From NCBI RefSeq assembly GCF_000308515.1, contig NZ_BAFV01000110.1, positions 1-38,813 on the forward strand: a DNA stretch of 38,813 nt. Reading direction: 5' to 3'. The notes beneath the pieces are model-generated. The model was not told the DNA's origin. It worked only from the letters and a program-made list of their open reading frames with translations, and searched no databases. Origin of the DNA: Nocardia carnea NBRC 14403. GTDB taxonomy: Bacteria > Actinomycetota > Actinomycetes > Mycobacteriales > Mycobacteriaceae. The translations under genes and the position numbers were made by a program. This document shows positions 1 through 7,643 of the stretch, in pieces; position 1 is the first letter of the stretch; each line of letters starts with the position of its first letter.

Positions 1-221
1 TCACCACGGCTACCGCCCTCCCTGTAACGCTGAAGCACCGCATCTGGAAGACCAGGCAATCTGGCGGCGTCGGCGTCGGCACGGCTGCCCGATCCAGCCG
101 CGGTCCTGCCGGCACCGGCAGAGCCTTCGCTCTGACGCCTGGCCAGATCGACCATACCTTCGACGATCCCTCGGATAGGCGAGAGAATCGCGTCTCCGAA
201 TTTGCGTGCAAACCCCGCCAC
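1..221 (-). CDS. Hypothetical protein, N-terminal part (runs off the left edge)
   Basis: An open frame reads leftward from a GTG at 221-219 and is still open at base 1 (73 complete codons). The start is supported by a GGAGG-type ribosome binding site a few bases upstream. An ATG just upstream is followed at once by TAG, so GTG is the likely start. The N-terminus begins MAGFARKFGDAILSP and continues into a short amphipathic stretch (IRGIVEGMVDLARR), then a Gly/Ala/Ser/Arg-rich linker. I recognise no family. It lies downstream on the same strand as the CpnT-like gene at 511-2208, so it may be part of the same secretion-associated locus; a toxin, immunity factor or chaperone would all fit, but nothing seen here decides. 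Most of the gene is outside the window. Confidence 0.5.
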   Translation of the reverse strand, partial: MAGFARKFGDAILSPIRGIVEGMVDLARRQSEGSAGAGRTAAGSGSRADADAARLPGLPDAVLQRYREGGSRG

Positions 222-319
222 TACATCCTCCAGCCCCGGATGGGGTTTCTACTAACGCCGTTCACCACACCCTGAGCCGTGTGCGTTCCGATCGAGACCG
301 GACGCAAAAGCGTCGAATC

Positions 320-514
320 TCAACGCCGACCGTATGGATGCTCGTCGACATGACCGAACGCGGATAGTGCTATGCATCCACCTGAACCTGTCATACCGCG
401 CCCTGCCCGGACCGAAGCGCCGTGTATCGCATCGAACCAATCTTCAACTATTCCCAGGGCTGATAGCCCAGTCGGCCGGGGCATTCCGGCCCGGGCTTCA
501 CCGACCCGGATCAT
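320..514 (-). CDS. Possible small ORF coupled to the CpnT-like gene (64 aa)
   Basis: The ATG of this 64-codon frame overlaps the TGA of the CpnT-like gene by 4 bases (ATGA), the arrangement used by most true operon neighbours in this window. That is the only positive evidence. The protein (begins MIRVGEARAGMPRP) matches no family I know, and its third codon positions are only about half G or C, far below the catabolic genes to the right. It could be a small partner of the upstream secreted protein, or a chance frame in a 290-base spacer. The rest of the spacer, 222-319, shows nothing I can name. Confidence 0.25.
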   Translation of the reverse strand: MIRVGEARAGMPRPTGLSALGIVEDWFDAIHGASVRAGRGMTGSGGCIALSAFGHVDEHPYGRR

Positions 515-2208
515 TCCGGCCCCGATCGACGGCTTCCGGTCGGGGTGGGATCGGCAGGTATCGGCGAAGGTTCGGCCGGTGCGTCAATGTCTGCGTTGCT
601 GCCGGTCGCCTTGTCTTCGGCAAGTCCTGTGAGGGGCAACCGCGTATCCGGTGCAAACACCTGCGCTGCACCGCCGGCATCCGATTGCGGCTTCGGGACT
701 GCTGCTCCACGATCACCGTTTTCGGTCGGCGAGGGTGCCGTCACCTGCACATCGGGGCGTTCGGTGGCCGGCGCAACCCGTGGCGTTTTATTCCTGGCCC
801 GCGACCAGGGTGTAGCGCGGGGCGGGCCACTGGACGGTTGCTGGTTATTCTGCCCCGAAACGGCCGGTCCGCGTCCCGCGCCTCCCTGTGGCCTGTTCGC
901 CGCACTATCGGCGGGACGCTGACTGTTGTTCTGCGCCGACGCTGCCTGCGGCTGCCCCGGTGTAGCCGCCGCCGGAGGCGTGGCCGCCGCAGGTACTGCA
1001 CCACCAACAGTAGCTGTGCCATGCTGCTCCGGTCCGGTTTCGTTTCGACCCGATTCGTGGACGGCGGCATTGCCGTCACCGGTCGATTCACCAGTCGAGG
1101 AGATCCGAGCCTCTCCGGAGGAATCAGTCCCCACCGCTGCTGGAGTCGCCCCTGAGACCGGAGGACCCACCGAACTCGATGGCGCGGCCGACGCGGCGGC
1201 CGGGAAAGCATCGGGGGAAGCAGTCGCCGTATTCTGCGGCGCGCCTGCGGGTTGGGCCGCGTCGGCCGGCCCTGCGGCGCTATCCGCAACTTGTTGCCCG
1301 GGTGTAGAGGAACCGCCGTCCGAAGCCTTCCCGGCAGGAGTGTCCACGCCCGGATATTGCATATCGGGCAACCAGCTGGGCAGCGTACGCATCATTTCCG
1401 GCACCCAACTGGGCAGTGTGCTCGGCAGGGCTCCAGGTTGCGACGGGACGACCAGCGGTTCGTCGGTAGCCGGGTAGGGCCAATCGGCGGCGGGTACCTC
1501 CAATCCGGGAGTCGCGAAATCGAGGCGGTCGAGCTTCTCACCGAGTTTTTCGCCGTGGGAGGCCATCTCATCGGCATGCTTTTCCAGATCCTGGACGTAG
1601 CTGTCGACCGCTTCGGGATCGAGGTGGTATTTCGAGTCGTTGCCGGGCGACGACGGCAGGGCGAAGTCGGGCGGGAGCAGGGAATCGCGAATGAGCCGGT
1701 CGAACTTCTCCAGCATTGGCTCGAGGGCCTTTGCTGCCACCTCGGCCACGATGTACCACATGATTGTCTCGGCCGCTTTTTTGAGTAGCCAGCGCGCGGC
1801 GGCGGCGACCATGGGCCCGGTCACCGCACCCGCGGGCGTGAACATGCTTGCCACGAAACTGGCGGCGAGCGCGGCAAGTTCGATGAGTACCGCGATCTGT
1901 ATCGCTTCGATGACGTCCGCCGCAACGTCGAGCGCGGTCGCAGCCACGTCGAATGCGGAATCCAGATCCGCCATCTTCTCCTGGCGGTAGGCCCACATCA
2001 CCAGAATCGTCTGGTACGAGTTACCGGACATTGCCGATCCCATATCACCGAGGGTGTTCGTCGCCGCGTCGAAGGAATCGCGGACGTCGGTGGCGAACTC
2101 ACGGACGTCCTGGCTCAGCTCCCGGACCTGGTCCACATCGACATCGGGGTACGGAATGCCGCATACGTTGAGAAAGAGGACGACCTCGCTGGGTATGTGA
2201 ATACTCAA
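511..2208 (-). CDS. CpnT-like/WXG100-type N-terminal domain protein with long Pro/Ala/Ser-rich tail, no visible toxin domain
   Basis: The N-terminal 190 or so residues resemble the alpha-helical WXG100-like domain found at the front of CpnT-type type VII secretion substrates. A conserved-looking opening (IPSEVVLFLNVCGIPYPDVD) is followed by a long helical segment with a central Trp (VMWAYRQEKM) and an Ala-rich hydrophobic region near residues 115-170 that could insert in a membrane. From about residue 215 the chain is low-complexity Pro/Ala/Ser/Gly/Gln sequence to the end, with no recognisable enzymatic C-terminus. I chose TTG at 2208 (565 aa): it has AGAAGG 8 bases upstream and lies just after the TGA of the preceding ORF. 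A GTG at 2274 would add 22 residues but overlaps that ORF and has no good binding site. Role inferred: secreted or surface structural component, or a substrate whose effector part is encoded separately. Confidence 0.7.
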   Translation of the reverse strand: MSIHIPSEVVLFLNVCGIPYPDVDVDQVRELSQDVREFATDVRDSFDAATNTLGDMGSAMSGNSYQTILVMWAYRQEKMADLDSAFDVAATALDVAADVIEAIQIAVLIELAALAASFVASMFTPAGAVTGPMVAAAARWLLKKAAETIMWYIVAEVAAKALEPMLEKFDRLIRDSLLPPDFALPSSPGNDSKYHLDPEAVDSYVQDLEKHADEMASHGEKLGEKLDRLDFATPGLEVPAADWPYPATDEPLVVPSQPGALPSTLPSWVPEMMRTLPSWLPDMQYPGVDTPAGKASDGGSSTPGQQVADSAAGPADAAQPAGAPQNTATASPDAFPAAASAAPSSSVGPPVSGATPAAVGTDSSGEARISSTGESTGDGNAAVHESGRNETGPEQHGTATVGGAVPAAATPPAAATPGQPQAASAQNNSQRPADSAANRPQGGAGRGPAVSGQNNQQPSSGPPRATPWSRARNKTPRVAPATERPDVQVTAPSPTENGDRGAAVPKPQSDAGGAAQVFAPDTRLPLTGLAEDKATGSNADIDAPAEPSPIPADPTPTGSRRSGPE

Positions 2209-2221
2209 ATCGCGGACCTTC

Positions 2222-2500
2222 TCACGCCGCAGATCGTCGCGAGAAATCCAATTGTCCGGGCCGTGAGGTGTCACGAGTCGACACGGACCGGCGCCCGTTG
2301 CGGTACAGCGTCTTACCTGTAGTCGACATCAGCGGACCGCCGAAAACGGGCATTTCGGGTGTCGGCACACCGCGGGATGCGGCTGGAGCTGCAGCAACAT
2401 TCGGACTTCCCGCACCTCGTTCCGTTCGCAATTCGACCTCGGCCGACGCACCGACGCTGGAAGCCGCGGCGCCCGAACAGACTACCCAATGCCGAGTCAC
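2222..2500 (-). CDS. Hypothetical small protein (92 aa), uncertain
   Basis: This 92-codon frame starts with GTG at 2500-2498, overlapping the TGA of the upstream frame (2497-2499) as GTGA, and stops 13 bases before the TTG chosen for the CpnT-like gene. The tidy spacing on both sides is the main reason to list it. The product has no recognised domain; its C-terminal half contains a Pro/Gly-rich stretch (GVPTPEMPVFGGPL) and then becomes basic. Codon use is only weakly GC3-biased. Frames on the opposite strand of the same interval are also open (2268-2819), so coding is not certain. Confidence 0.3.
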   Translation of the reverse strand: MTRHWVVCSGAAASSVGASAEVELRTERGAGSPNVAAAPAASRGVPTPEMPVFGGPLMSTTGKTLYRNGRRSVSTRDTSRPGQLDFSRRSAA

Positions 2501-2955
2501 CCCCCGGTTTGTTCGACCACCCGTCGGACCGGGGACCGACCGTTGCCGACAACGGGCCGGCGGCCGGAGTCACGGCGGTCTCCCCGCCTCGGTACCGAGA
2601 CCGGAACCAGCGCACGAGCCCCTCGGGGACGAATACGGATGGACTCCGCCGATCCACCCGCCACTCCGTAATTTCGCAGGTCGACCGGCTTCCCGTCGCG
2701 GCCGCGGAGGTGTTCGGCCAGACGATCCAGGGAGGCGTGACGAGCCCGATCGAGTGACCAACCGGTCAGCACAGCACATAACCGCATGCGAGTTTTGGGG
2801 GAGACCCAGAACGGTCTGACGACGCCAACTATCCCCAGTACGGAGAAGAACGCCCCTACTCGGCGACGCCGAAGCGGTGCCCCGTCGGCCATACAGCTCG
2901 ACCGTTCGAGCGCCCCATCCCGAGCGCTGTCCGGCGCCACCGGCGAACTCATCAC
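2497..2955 (-). CDS. Hypothetical protein (152 aa), uncertain
   Basis: The open frame begins with GTG-ATG at 2955-2950 and ends in a GTGA overlap with the next ORF. There is no convincing ribosome binding site, and internal starts (for example the ATG near 2784) are possible. A short hydrophobic patch (AFFSVLGIVGVV) at about residues 34-45 is followed by a helical-looking segment (SLDRARHASLDRLAEHL) and a basic C-terminus. I recognise no family. Position in the minus-strand run suggests a member of the secretion-associated locus. The C-terminal third also reads plausibly in another minus frame (2313-2657), so a frameshift or a mis-called frame is possible. Confidence 0.3.
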   Translation of the reverse strand: MMSSPVAPDSARDGALERSSCMADGAPLRRRRVGAFFSVLGIVGVVRPFWVSPKTRMRLCAVLTGWSLDRARHASLDRLAEHLRGRDGKPVDLRNYGVAGGSAESIRIRPRGARALVPVSVPRRGDRRDSGRRPVVGNGRSPVRRVVEQTGG

Positions 2956-3013
2956 ACTGGCTTCGTCGCCGTCCGAGAGGGCACGACACCGCCTGGGAAC
3001 GCAGCGTGATCGT

Positions 3014-3772
3014 TCAAATCACCGTCTGTCCACCGTCGATGGTCAGTACTGCACCTGTTGTATTGCGTGCTGTATCTGCGGACAGGAACGCGATTGCCGC
3101 CGCGATCTCCCCCGGTCGGGAACCCTTTCCCGTCAGCGGTGACAGGCGGCCGAGCAGGTCGATATCGGCTTCAGGCCCGAACCCACCCCCGCCTGCAGTC
3201 ATCGGGGTCAGTACATGCCCGGGACAAACCGCGTTCACACGGACGCCACGGCGCGCGTATTCGGCCGAGAGCGCCTTGGTCAACCCGATAACTCCCGCTT
3301 TGGAGGCACTGTAGGCGGCGCCGTAAGGCACCCCGACCAGGCCCGCAGTGGAGGCGACGTTCACAATGCTCCCCCGGGTTTTCAGGAGGTGGGGGAGCAC
3401 GCGTTTGCTGATGTAGAACGGGCCATTGAGATTTACTCCCAGTACTTTCTGCCATGTCTGGTCGGGAAGTTCCTCGGTCGGCCCGTTGCCGAGGATGCCC
3501 GCGATATTGCAGACGATGTCCAGCTTGCCGAGATGCTCCACCGCACGTTCGACGAGCCGCGCGCAGGAATCCGGATCCGCGGTATCGCACGGCACTCCGA
3601 ACACTCTTCCCTGCGCTTCGGCAGCCAATGTGCGCGTAGCCGTCAGCAGTGCGTCTTCATTGATATCGGCGGCGACGATATCGGCGCCTTCCCGGGCGAA
3701 CAGTTCCGCTGTGGCGTATCCGATTCCGGACGCAGCACCGGTGATGAGGACTGACTTTCCTGCGTAGGTCAT
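3014..3772 (-). CDS. Short-chain dehydrogenase/reductase (SDR), NAD-type
   Basis: A 252-residue classical SDR, the usual family length. The cofactor motif TGAASGIG is at residues 11-18, an acidic residue at the end of beta-2 (D36) points to NAD(H) rather than NADP(H), the NIAG motif is at 89-92, and the catalytic set is N114, S141, Y154 and K158 (YSASK). The C-terminus (GAVLTIDGGQTVI) is typical. It should oxidise or reduce a secondary alcohol/ketone in the cytoplasm; the substrate cannot be inferred. The ATG at 3772 has AAGGA 7 bases upstream. It stands alone: 373 bases separate it from the LacI gene upstream, and the secretion-type genes follow 58 bases downstream. It could serve the acyl-CoA or aromatic pathways nearby, but no overlap or shared operon shows this. 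Confidence 0.9.
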   Translation of the reverse strand: MTYAGKSVLITGAASGIGYATAELFAREGADIVAADINEDALLTATRTLAAEAQGRVFGVPCDTADPDSCARLVERAVEHLGKLDIVCNIAGILGNGPTEELPDQTWQKVLGVNLNGPFYISKRVLPHLLKTRGSIVNVASTAGLVGVPYGAAYSASKAGVIGLTKALSAEYARRGVRVNAVCPGHVLTPMTAGGGGFGPEADIDLLGRLSPLTGKGSRPGEIAAAIAFLSADTARNTTGAVLTIDGGQTVI

Positions 3773-4145
3773 GGTTCATCCTTACGATCGGGTACGGGAA
3801 CTCGCTGTTACCGGAGTTCGGTATGGCGTTTCATGCTCGGGTCACCCCACGAAGACACGTTTGATAAATATGAATGTGTGCGATCCGGGTGATCGTATGC
3901 ATGCGGGCCACGGTGAAACTCGCGTGGTCTCGTTGAACGGAAACGTCACCCGAATCGGGCAGTGACGCCAGCGCATATGCCATTCATCGGCAGGTTGACC
4001 GGTCTGTTGTACGGGATGGCGGCGGACCGAAATCGGTCGCCGCCGCGGCTCGGAAGGGGGACGCCGGGGAGGGCTCGGCCGGCGCGCTGGCCTCGTGAGC
4101 AGAAGGTCGCCCGAGCCCGGCAAGCGCAGCCGTGTCGGCCCGTGC
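3773..4145. other. Intergenic region without a supported gene
   Basis: This 373-base gap lies between the SDR start and the LacI-type gene stop, both on the minus strand. Frames here are short overlapping shadows. It holds the hairpin at 4018-4044 (listed separately) and an imperfect inverted repeat at 3945-3966 (GTCACCCGA..TCGGG..GTGAC), which could be an operator or weak terminator. A locally AT-richer patch near 3866-3882, about 95-110 bases upstream of the SDR start, may contain the SDR promoter, but I cannot assign -35 and -10 elements with confidence. Confidence 0.5.
4018..4044 (-). terminator. GC-rich hairpin downstream of the LacI-type gene
   Basis: GGCGGCGGACCGA pairs with TCGGTCGCCGCC around an AA centre, with one bulged G. 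It lies about 100 bases after the regulator's stop codon on the minus strand. There is no T-tract on either side, which is common for high-GC actinobacterial terminators, so function is inferred only from stem strength and position. Confidence 0.4.
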
Positions 4146-5153
4146 TCAGCTCGTCCCGCGCACCACGAGTTCCACGGGTAACCGCGCCGATTCCACGTCG
4201 TGTCCGCCGACGAGCTCGAGTAGTTTGCCGACCGCGGTCGCACCGATTTCCCGCGCGGGTGAGCGAACCGTTGTCAGCGGGACGGGCAGTTGGGCGGCGA
4301 CCGGGATGTCGTTGTAGCCGACGAGGGCGAGATCGCCCGGAAGCGTCAGTCCGAGGTCTCGGGCCACGCCGAGCACGCCGATGGCGATGGTGTCGGTGAC
4401 GGCGAAAACGGCCCGTGGGCGGTCGGGCCGGTCGAGGAGTTCACGGCCCGCAGCGACGCCGCCGGCGACCTCGAAGCTCGATTCGGCGATCCGGTGCGGT
4501 GGCAGGGTGATTCCGGCTTCGGTCAGGGCGTCGGAGAATCCGAGCATCCGGTCGCGTGCCGTGGTCGCGTGTTCGGGGCCGTTGATGACGGCGAGGTCGG
4601 AGTAGCCGCGGTCGAGGAGGTGGCGGGCGGCGAGGTAGCCGCCGAGGCGGTCGTCGCCGACGACGAAAGGGAGTCCGGCATCGGCGTGGCGGGTGAGCGT
4701 GAGGGTCGGCAGCGGGCCGATCGGCAGCGATTCCAGGAAGGGGCCGCCGGGGATGTGGAGGCTGCTGAGCAGTAGTCCGTCGACCTGCCGGCCGAGCAGT
4801 AGTTCCACCGCGCGCCGTTGTGCGTCGAGGTCGTCGGGCGGGCTCGACAGCAGCACCGAGTAGCCGGCGCGAGTGGCGGCCTCTTCGATGCCCTGGTAGG
4901 TCGTGGCGACGACACCGTCGGTCAGTCGTGGCATCACGACACCGAGGGTGGTGGTTTTACGCGTCCGCAGGCTGGCCGCCCACAGGTTCGGTTGATAGCC
5001 GATTTCGGCGGCCACTTCGCGGACGCGGCGGGCCGACGGCGTCCAGCCGTCCACGGGTTCGTCCTGGCGCAGCACCCGGGAGACCGTGGAGATATGCACC
5101 CCGGCGCGCTCGGCGATCTCCTTGAGGGTCGGAGCGCGGGAGGGTCGGTGCAT
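4146..5153 (-). CDS. LacI-family transcriptional regulator
   Basis: 335 residues, the usual LacI/GalR length. The N-terminal helix-turn-helix (TLKEIAERAGVHISTVSRVL, residues 9-28) and hinge region precede a periplasmic-binding-protein-like effector domain from about residue 68 (LGVVMPRLTDGVVATTYQGI) to the C-terminus (DIPVAAQLPVPLTTVRSP). Effector unknown; sugar, organic acid and aromatic effectors all occur in this family. It is transcribed divergently from the glutaryl-CoA dehydrogenase gene at 5286, and the gap holds LacI-like half-sites immediately downstream of a good promoter for that gene, so it most likely represses the glutarate module and perhaps itself. An acyl-CoA or dicarboxylate inducer would be an inference from context only. 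Confidence 0.93.
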   Translation of the reverse strand: MHRPSRAPTLKEIAERAGVHISTVSRVLRQDEPVDGWTPSARRVREVAAEIGYQPNLWAASLRTRKTTTLGVVMPRLTDGVVATTYQGIEEAATRAGYSVLLSSPPDDLDAQRRAVELLLGRQVDGLLLSSLHIPGGPFLESLPIGPLPTLTLTRHADAGLPFVVGDDRLGGYLAARHLLDRGYSDLAVINGPEHATTARDRMLGFSDALTEAGITLPPHRIAESSFEVAGGVAAGRELLDRPDRPRAVFAVTDTIAIGVLGVARDLGLTLPGDLALVGYNDIPVAAQLPVPLTTVRSPAREIGATAVGKLLELVGGHDVESARLPVELVVRGTS

Positions 5154-5176
5154 CGCGGCGTCGGGTCCTTCCAGGT

Positions 5177-5205
5177 TTGACTGTCTTGCGAGGCAAGTCT
5201 AGCGT
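5177..5205 (+). promoter_or_regulatory. Promoter of the gcdH-like / CoA-transferase operon
   Basis: TTGACT (5177-5182), a 17-base spacer and TAGCGT (5200-5205) match a housekeeping-sigma actinobacterial promoter. Transcription would begin near 5211-5213, giving a leader of about 74 bases before the ATG at 5286 (which has GGAGG at 5277-5281). The predicted start falls on the first LacI-like half-site. Confidence 0.6.
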
Positions 5206-5210
5206 AGCCA

Positions 5211-5257
5211 TGCAAACGTTCTCGCAATCGTTCCTGCAAACGTTTTCTACCGTTTGC
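5211..5257. promoter_or_regulatory. LacI-type operator array (three direct and one inverted half-site)
   Basis: GCAAACGTT (5212-5220), GCAATCGTT (5224-5232) and GCAAACGTT (5236-5244) recur at exactly 12-base steps, followed by CCGTTTGC (5250-5257), the inverse of GCAAACGG. TGCAAACGTTCTCG and TGCAAACGTTTTCT resemble the LacI-family consensus TGxxAxCGxT. The array begins at the predicted transcription start of the +-strand operon, the position expected for repression by the divergent LacI protein. Confidence 0.65.
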
Positions 5258-5285
5258 GCGGAGCGCACATCCCGCCGGAGGCCGC

Positions 5286-6452
5286 ATGTCCCAGTCGCTG
5301 ACCCAGCTGTTCGATCTCGATTCACTCCTCACGCCGGAGGAAATCGAAATCCGGTCCACCGTGCGCAAATTCGCCGCCGAACGGATCCGTCCGCATATCG
5401 CCGAATGGTTCGAGGAAGGCCGCCTCCCGGCGCGTGAACTGGCCGTCGAACTCGGCTCGCTGGGCGTACTCGGTATGCATCTGGAGGGATATGACTGCGC
5501 CGGAACGAGCGCCACCGCCTACGGCCTGGCCTGCCTCGAACTCGAGGCAGTCGACTCCGGTATCCGCAGCCTGGTGTCGGTGCAGGGTTCGCTGGCGATG
5601 TTCTCGATCCACCACTGGGGCAGCGAGGAACAGAAACAGCAGTGGCTGCCGTCGATGGCCGCCGGCCGGGCGATCGGCTGCTTCGGCCTCACCGAACCCG
5701 ATCACGGCTCCGACCCGGCCGGAATGCGCACCCGCGCGGTGCGCGACGGCGGCGACTGGGTGCTCAACGGGAAGAAAATGTGGATCACCAACGGCTCGAT
5801 CGCCGATATCGCGGTGGTCTGGGCCCAGACCGAAGAGGGTATCCGCGGTTTCATCGTTCCCACCGACACCCCGGGGTTCTCCGCCCCCGAGATCCGGGCG
5901 AAGATGTCGCTGCGCGCCTCGGTGACCTCCGAACTCGTCCTGGAAGACGTCCGGCTGCCCGCCTCGGCAATGCTGCCCCTCGCGCAAGGTCTGCGCGGGC
6001 CCCTCACCAGCCTCGGCGAGGCCCGGTTCGGCATCGTCTTCGGCGCGATCGGCGCCGCCCGCGACTGCCTGGAAACCGCGATCGACTACGCACAGACCCG
6101 CGAGGTCTTCGGCAAACCGCTGGCCGGCTACCAGCTCACACAGGCCAAGCTCGCGGATATGGCGCTCGAAGTGGGTAAGGGACATCTGCTCGCCTACCAC
6201 CTGGGCCGAATCAAGGACCGCGGCGAGATCACGCCCGAACAGGTCAGCACCGGCAAACTCAACAATGTGCGCGAGGCCATCGCCATCGCCCGCGAATGCC
6301 GGACCATCCTCGCCGCCAACGGCATCACCCTCGAATACCCGGTGATCCGGCACGCCAACAACCTCGAATCCGTGCTCACCTACGAGGGCACCTCCGAGGT
6401 CCATCAGCTGACCATCGGCAAGGCGCTCACCGGTTCGGCAGCCTTCCGGTGA
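5286..6452 (+). CDS. gcdH: Glutaryl-CoA dehydrogenase-like acyl-CoA dehydrogenase
   Basis: 388 residues with the full acyl-CoA dehydrogenase fold. It looks like glutaryl-CoA dehydrogenase rather than a generic member: RSLVSVQGSLAMFSIHHWGS around residue 94 carries the Arg (R94) that binds the distal carboxylate, FGLTEPDHGSDP (133-144) is the FAD/substrate signature, and LEYPVIRHANNLESVLTYEG places the catalytic base at E367. The enzyme would oxidise and decarboxylate glutaryl-CoA to crotonyl-CoA, passing electrons to ETF in the cytoplasm. GGAGG lies 4 bases before the ATG. The next gene, a class III CoA-transferase, overlaps by GTGA, which fits glutarate activation. The divergent LacI regulator and operator array suggest inducible expression. 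A different short dicarboxyl-CoA substrate is not excluded. Confidence 0.88.
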   Translation: MSQSLTQLFDLDSLLTPEEIEIRSTVRKFAAERIRPHIAEWFEEGRLPARELAVELGSLGVLGMHLEGYDCAGTSATAYGLACLELEAVDSGIRSLVSVQGSLAMFSIHHWGSEEQKQQWLPSMAAGRAIGCFGLTEPDHGSDPAGMRTRAVRDGGDWVLNGKKMWITNGSIADIAVVWAQTEEGIRGFIVPTDTPGFSAPEIRAKMSLRASVTSELVLEDVRLPASAMLPLAQGLRGPLTSLGEARFGIVFGAIGAARDCLETAIDYAQTREVFGKPLAGYQLTQAKLADMALEVGKGHLLAYHLGRIKDRGEITPEQVSTGKLNNVREAIAIARECRTILAANGITLEYPVIRHANNLESVLTYEGTSEVHQLTIGKALTGSAAFR

Positions 6453-7564
6453 CCGGCGCACTGGACGGCCTGGTCATCGCCGATTTCGGCCGCGTCCTGG
6501 CCGGTCCGTACGCAACGATGCTGCTCGCGGATTTCGGTGCGGAAGTGATCAAGGTCGAACGGCCGGAAACCGGCGACGATACGCGCCGCTGGGGTCCGCC
6601 CTGGGCGGGAACGGAATCCACCTATTTCCTCAGCGTGAACCGCAACAAGAAATCGGTCGCGCTCGACCTGTCGGATCGCGAAGGTCTCGCCGCGGCGCGG
6701 GAGCTGGTGGCTCGCGCAGATGTCGTCGTCGAGAATTTCCTGCCCGGCACGATGGAACGGCTCGGGCTCGGATACGACCAGGTCACCGAGATCAATCCGG
6801 ATATCGTCTACTGCTCGGTGACCGGTTTCGGCCGCGAGAACACCATGCCCGGATACGACCTGCTCATCCAGGCGGTCGGCGGTTTGATGAGCATCACCGG
6901 TCCCGATCCCGCCACCCCCACCAAAGTCGGTGTCGCCGTGGTCGATGTCATCACCGGCCTGCACGCGGCCCTCGGCATCCTGGCCGCGCTCCGGCACCGG
7001 GACCGAACAGGCGAGGGCCAGCGGGTGGAGGTCAACCTGTTGTCGTCGCTGCTGTCCGCCCTGACCAACCAGACCTCCGGCTACATCGGAGCCGGGGTGG
7101 TCCCGCAGGCAATGGGCAACCGGCATCCGAGCATCGCTCCCTACGAGGTGTTCGCGACGGCCGACCGGCCACTGGTGCTGGCGGTCGGCAACGACCGCCA
7201 GTTCGCCGCGCTGGTCAAGGTTCTCGGGGTCGCCGAAATGGCCGACGACGAACGCTTCGCCACCAATACCGCCCGGGTCGCCCACCGCGACGAACTCCGC
7301 ACCACGCTGGCGGATCTGCTGGCGGCCGACGGGGCCGATGCCTGGTACACGGCGCTGTCCGCAGCACGGGTGCCGTGCGGACCGCTCAACGATATCGCCG
7401 GCGCGATCGGCTACGCACAGAATCTCGGCCTGTCCCCGGTGATCGGTATCGACGACCAGGACTCCGGCACAGTTGCGCAGATCGCCAACCCGATCGGGCT
7501 CAGTGCCACCCCGGCGACCTATCGCACGGCACCGCCACGTCTCGGGGCGGATACGGCCGGCTGA
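6449..7564 (+). CDS. CaiB/BaiF family (class III) CoA-transferase, probable succinyl-CoA:glutarate CoA-transferase
   Basis: The GTG at 6449 overlaps the stop of the gcdH-like gene (GTGA), giving 371 residues. An upstream in-frame start would lie deep inside the dehydrogenase and is unlikely. The family start (GLVIADFGRVLAGPYATMLLADFGAEVIKVE) is intact, and the nucleophilic Asp is at D137 in PGYDLLIQAVGG. Family chemistry is CoA transfer between carboxylic acids through a glutaryl- or aspartyl-bound anhydride and thioester. Coupling to glutaryl-CoA dehydrogenase mirrors SUGCT/GCDH pairs, so glutarate plus succinyl-CoA is the likely reaction; other dicarboxylates remain possible. No separate ribosome binding site is obvious, consistent with translational coupling. 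A strong hairpin follows at 7644-7707. Confidence 0.88.
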   Translation: MTGALDGLVIADFGRVLAGPYATMLLADFGAEVIKVERPETGDDTRRWGPPWAGTESTYFLSVNRNKKSVALDLSDREGLAAARELVARADVVVENFLPGTMERLGLGYDQVTEINPDIVYCSVTGFGRENTMPGYDLLIQAVGGLMSITGPDPATPTKVGVAVVDVITGLHAALGILAALRHRDRTGEGQRVEVNLLSSLLSALTNQTSGYIGAGVVPQAMGNRHPSIAPYEVFATADRPLVLAVGNDRQFAALVKVLGVAEMADDERFATNTARVAHRDELRTTLADLLAADGADAWYTALSAARVPCGPLNDIAGAIGYAQNLGLSPVIGIDDQDSGTVAQIANPIGLSATPATYRTAPPRLGADTAG

Positions 7565-7643
7565 GCGAAACAATGAGGTGATGTTCCCGCCGCATGTCCG
7601 CGCCGATGCGGACCTCTATGGGGGCAGCCCATGTCACCGCGAA

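Noticed and set aside
2268..2819. A 183-codon plus-strand frame opposite the small minus-strand ORFs
   Set aside because: Its product is Pro/Arg-rich with no domain, and the minus-strand frames have operon-like GTGA spacing with the CpnT-like gene; neither strand is certain, but this one has less support.
5212..5257. The short repeats considered as a CRISPR array
   Set aside because: Units are 9 bases at 12-base steps with no spacers; position and sequence fit LacI operators.
5322..6461. A 379-codon minus-strand frame under the gcdH-like gene
   Set aside because: It is the antisense shadow of a clearly recognised acyl-CoA dehydrogenase; high GC3 keeps the opposite frame open.
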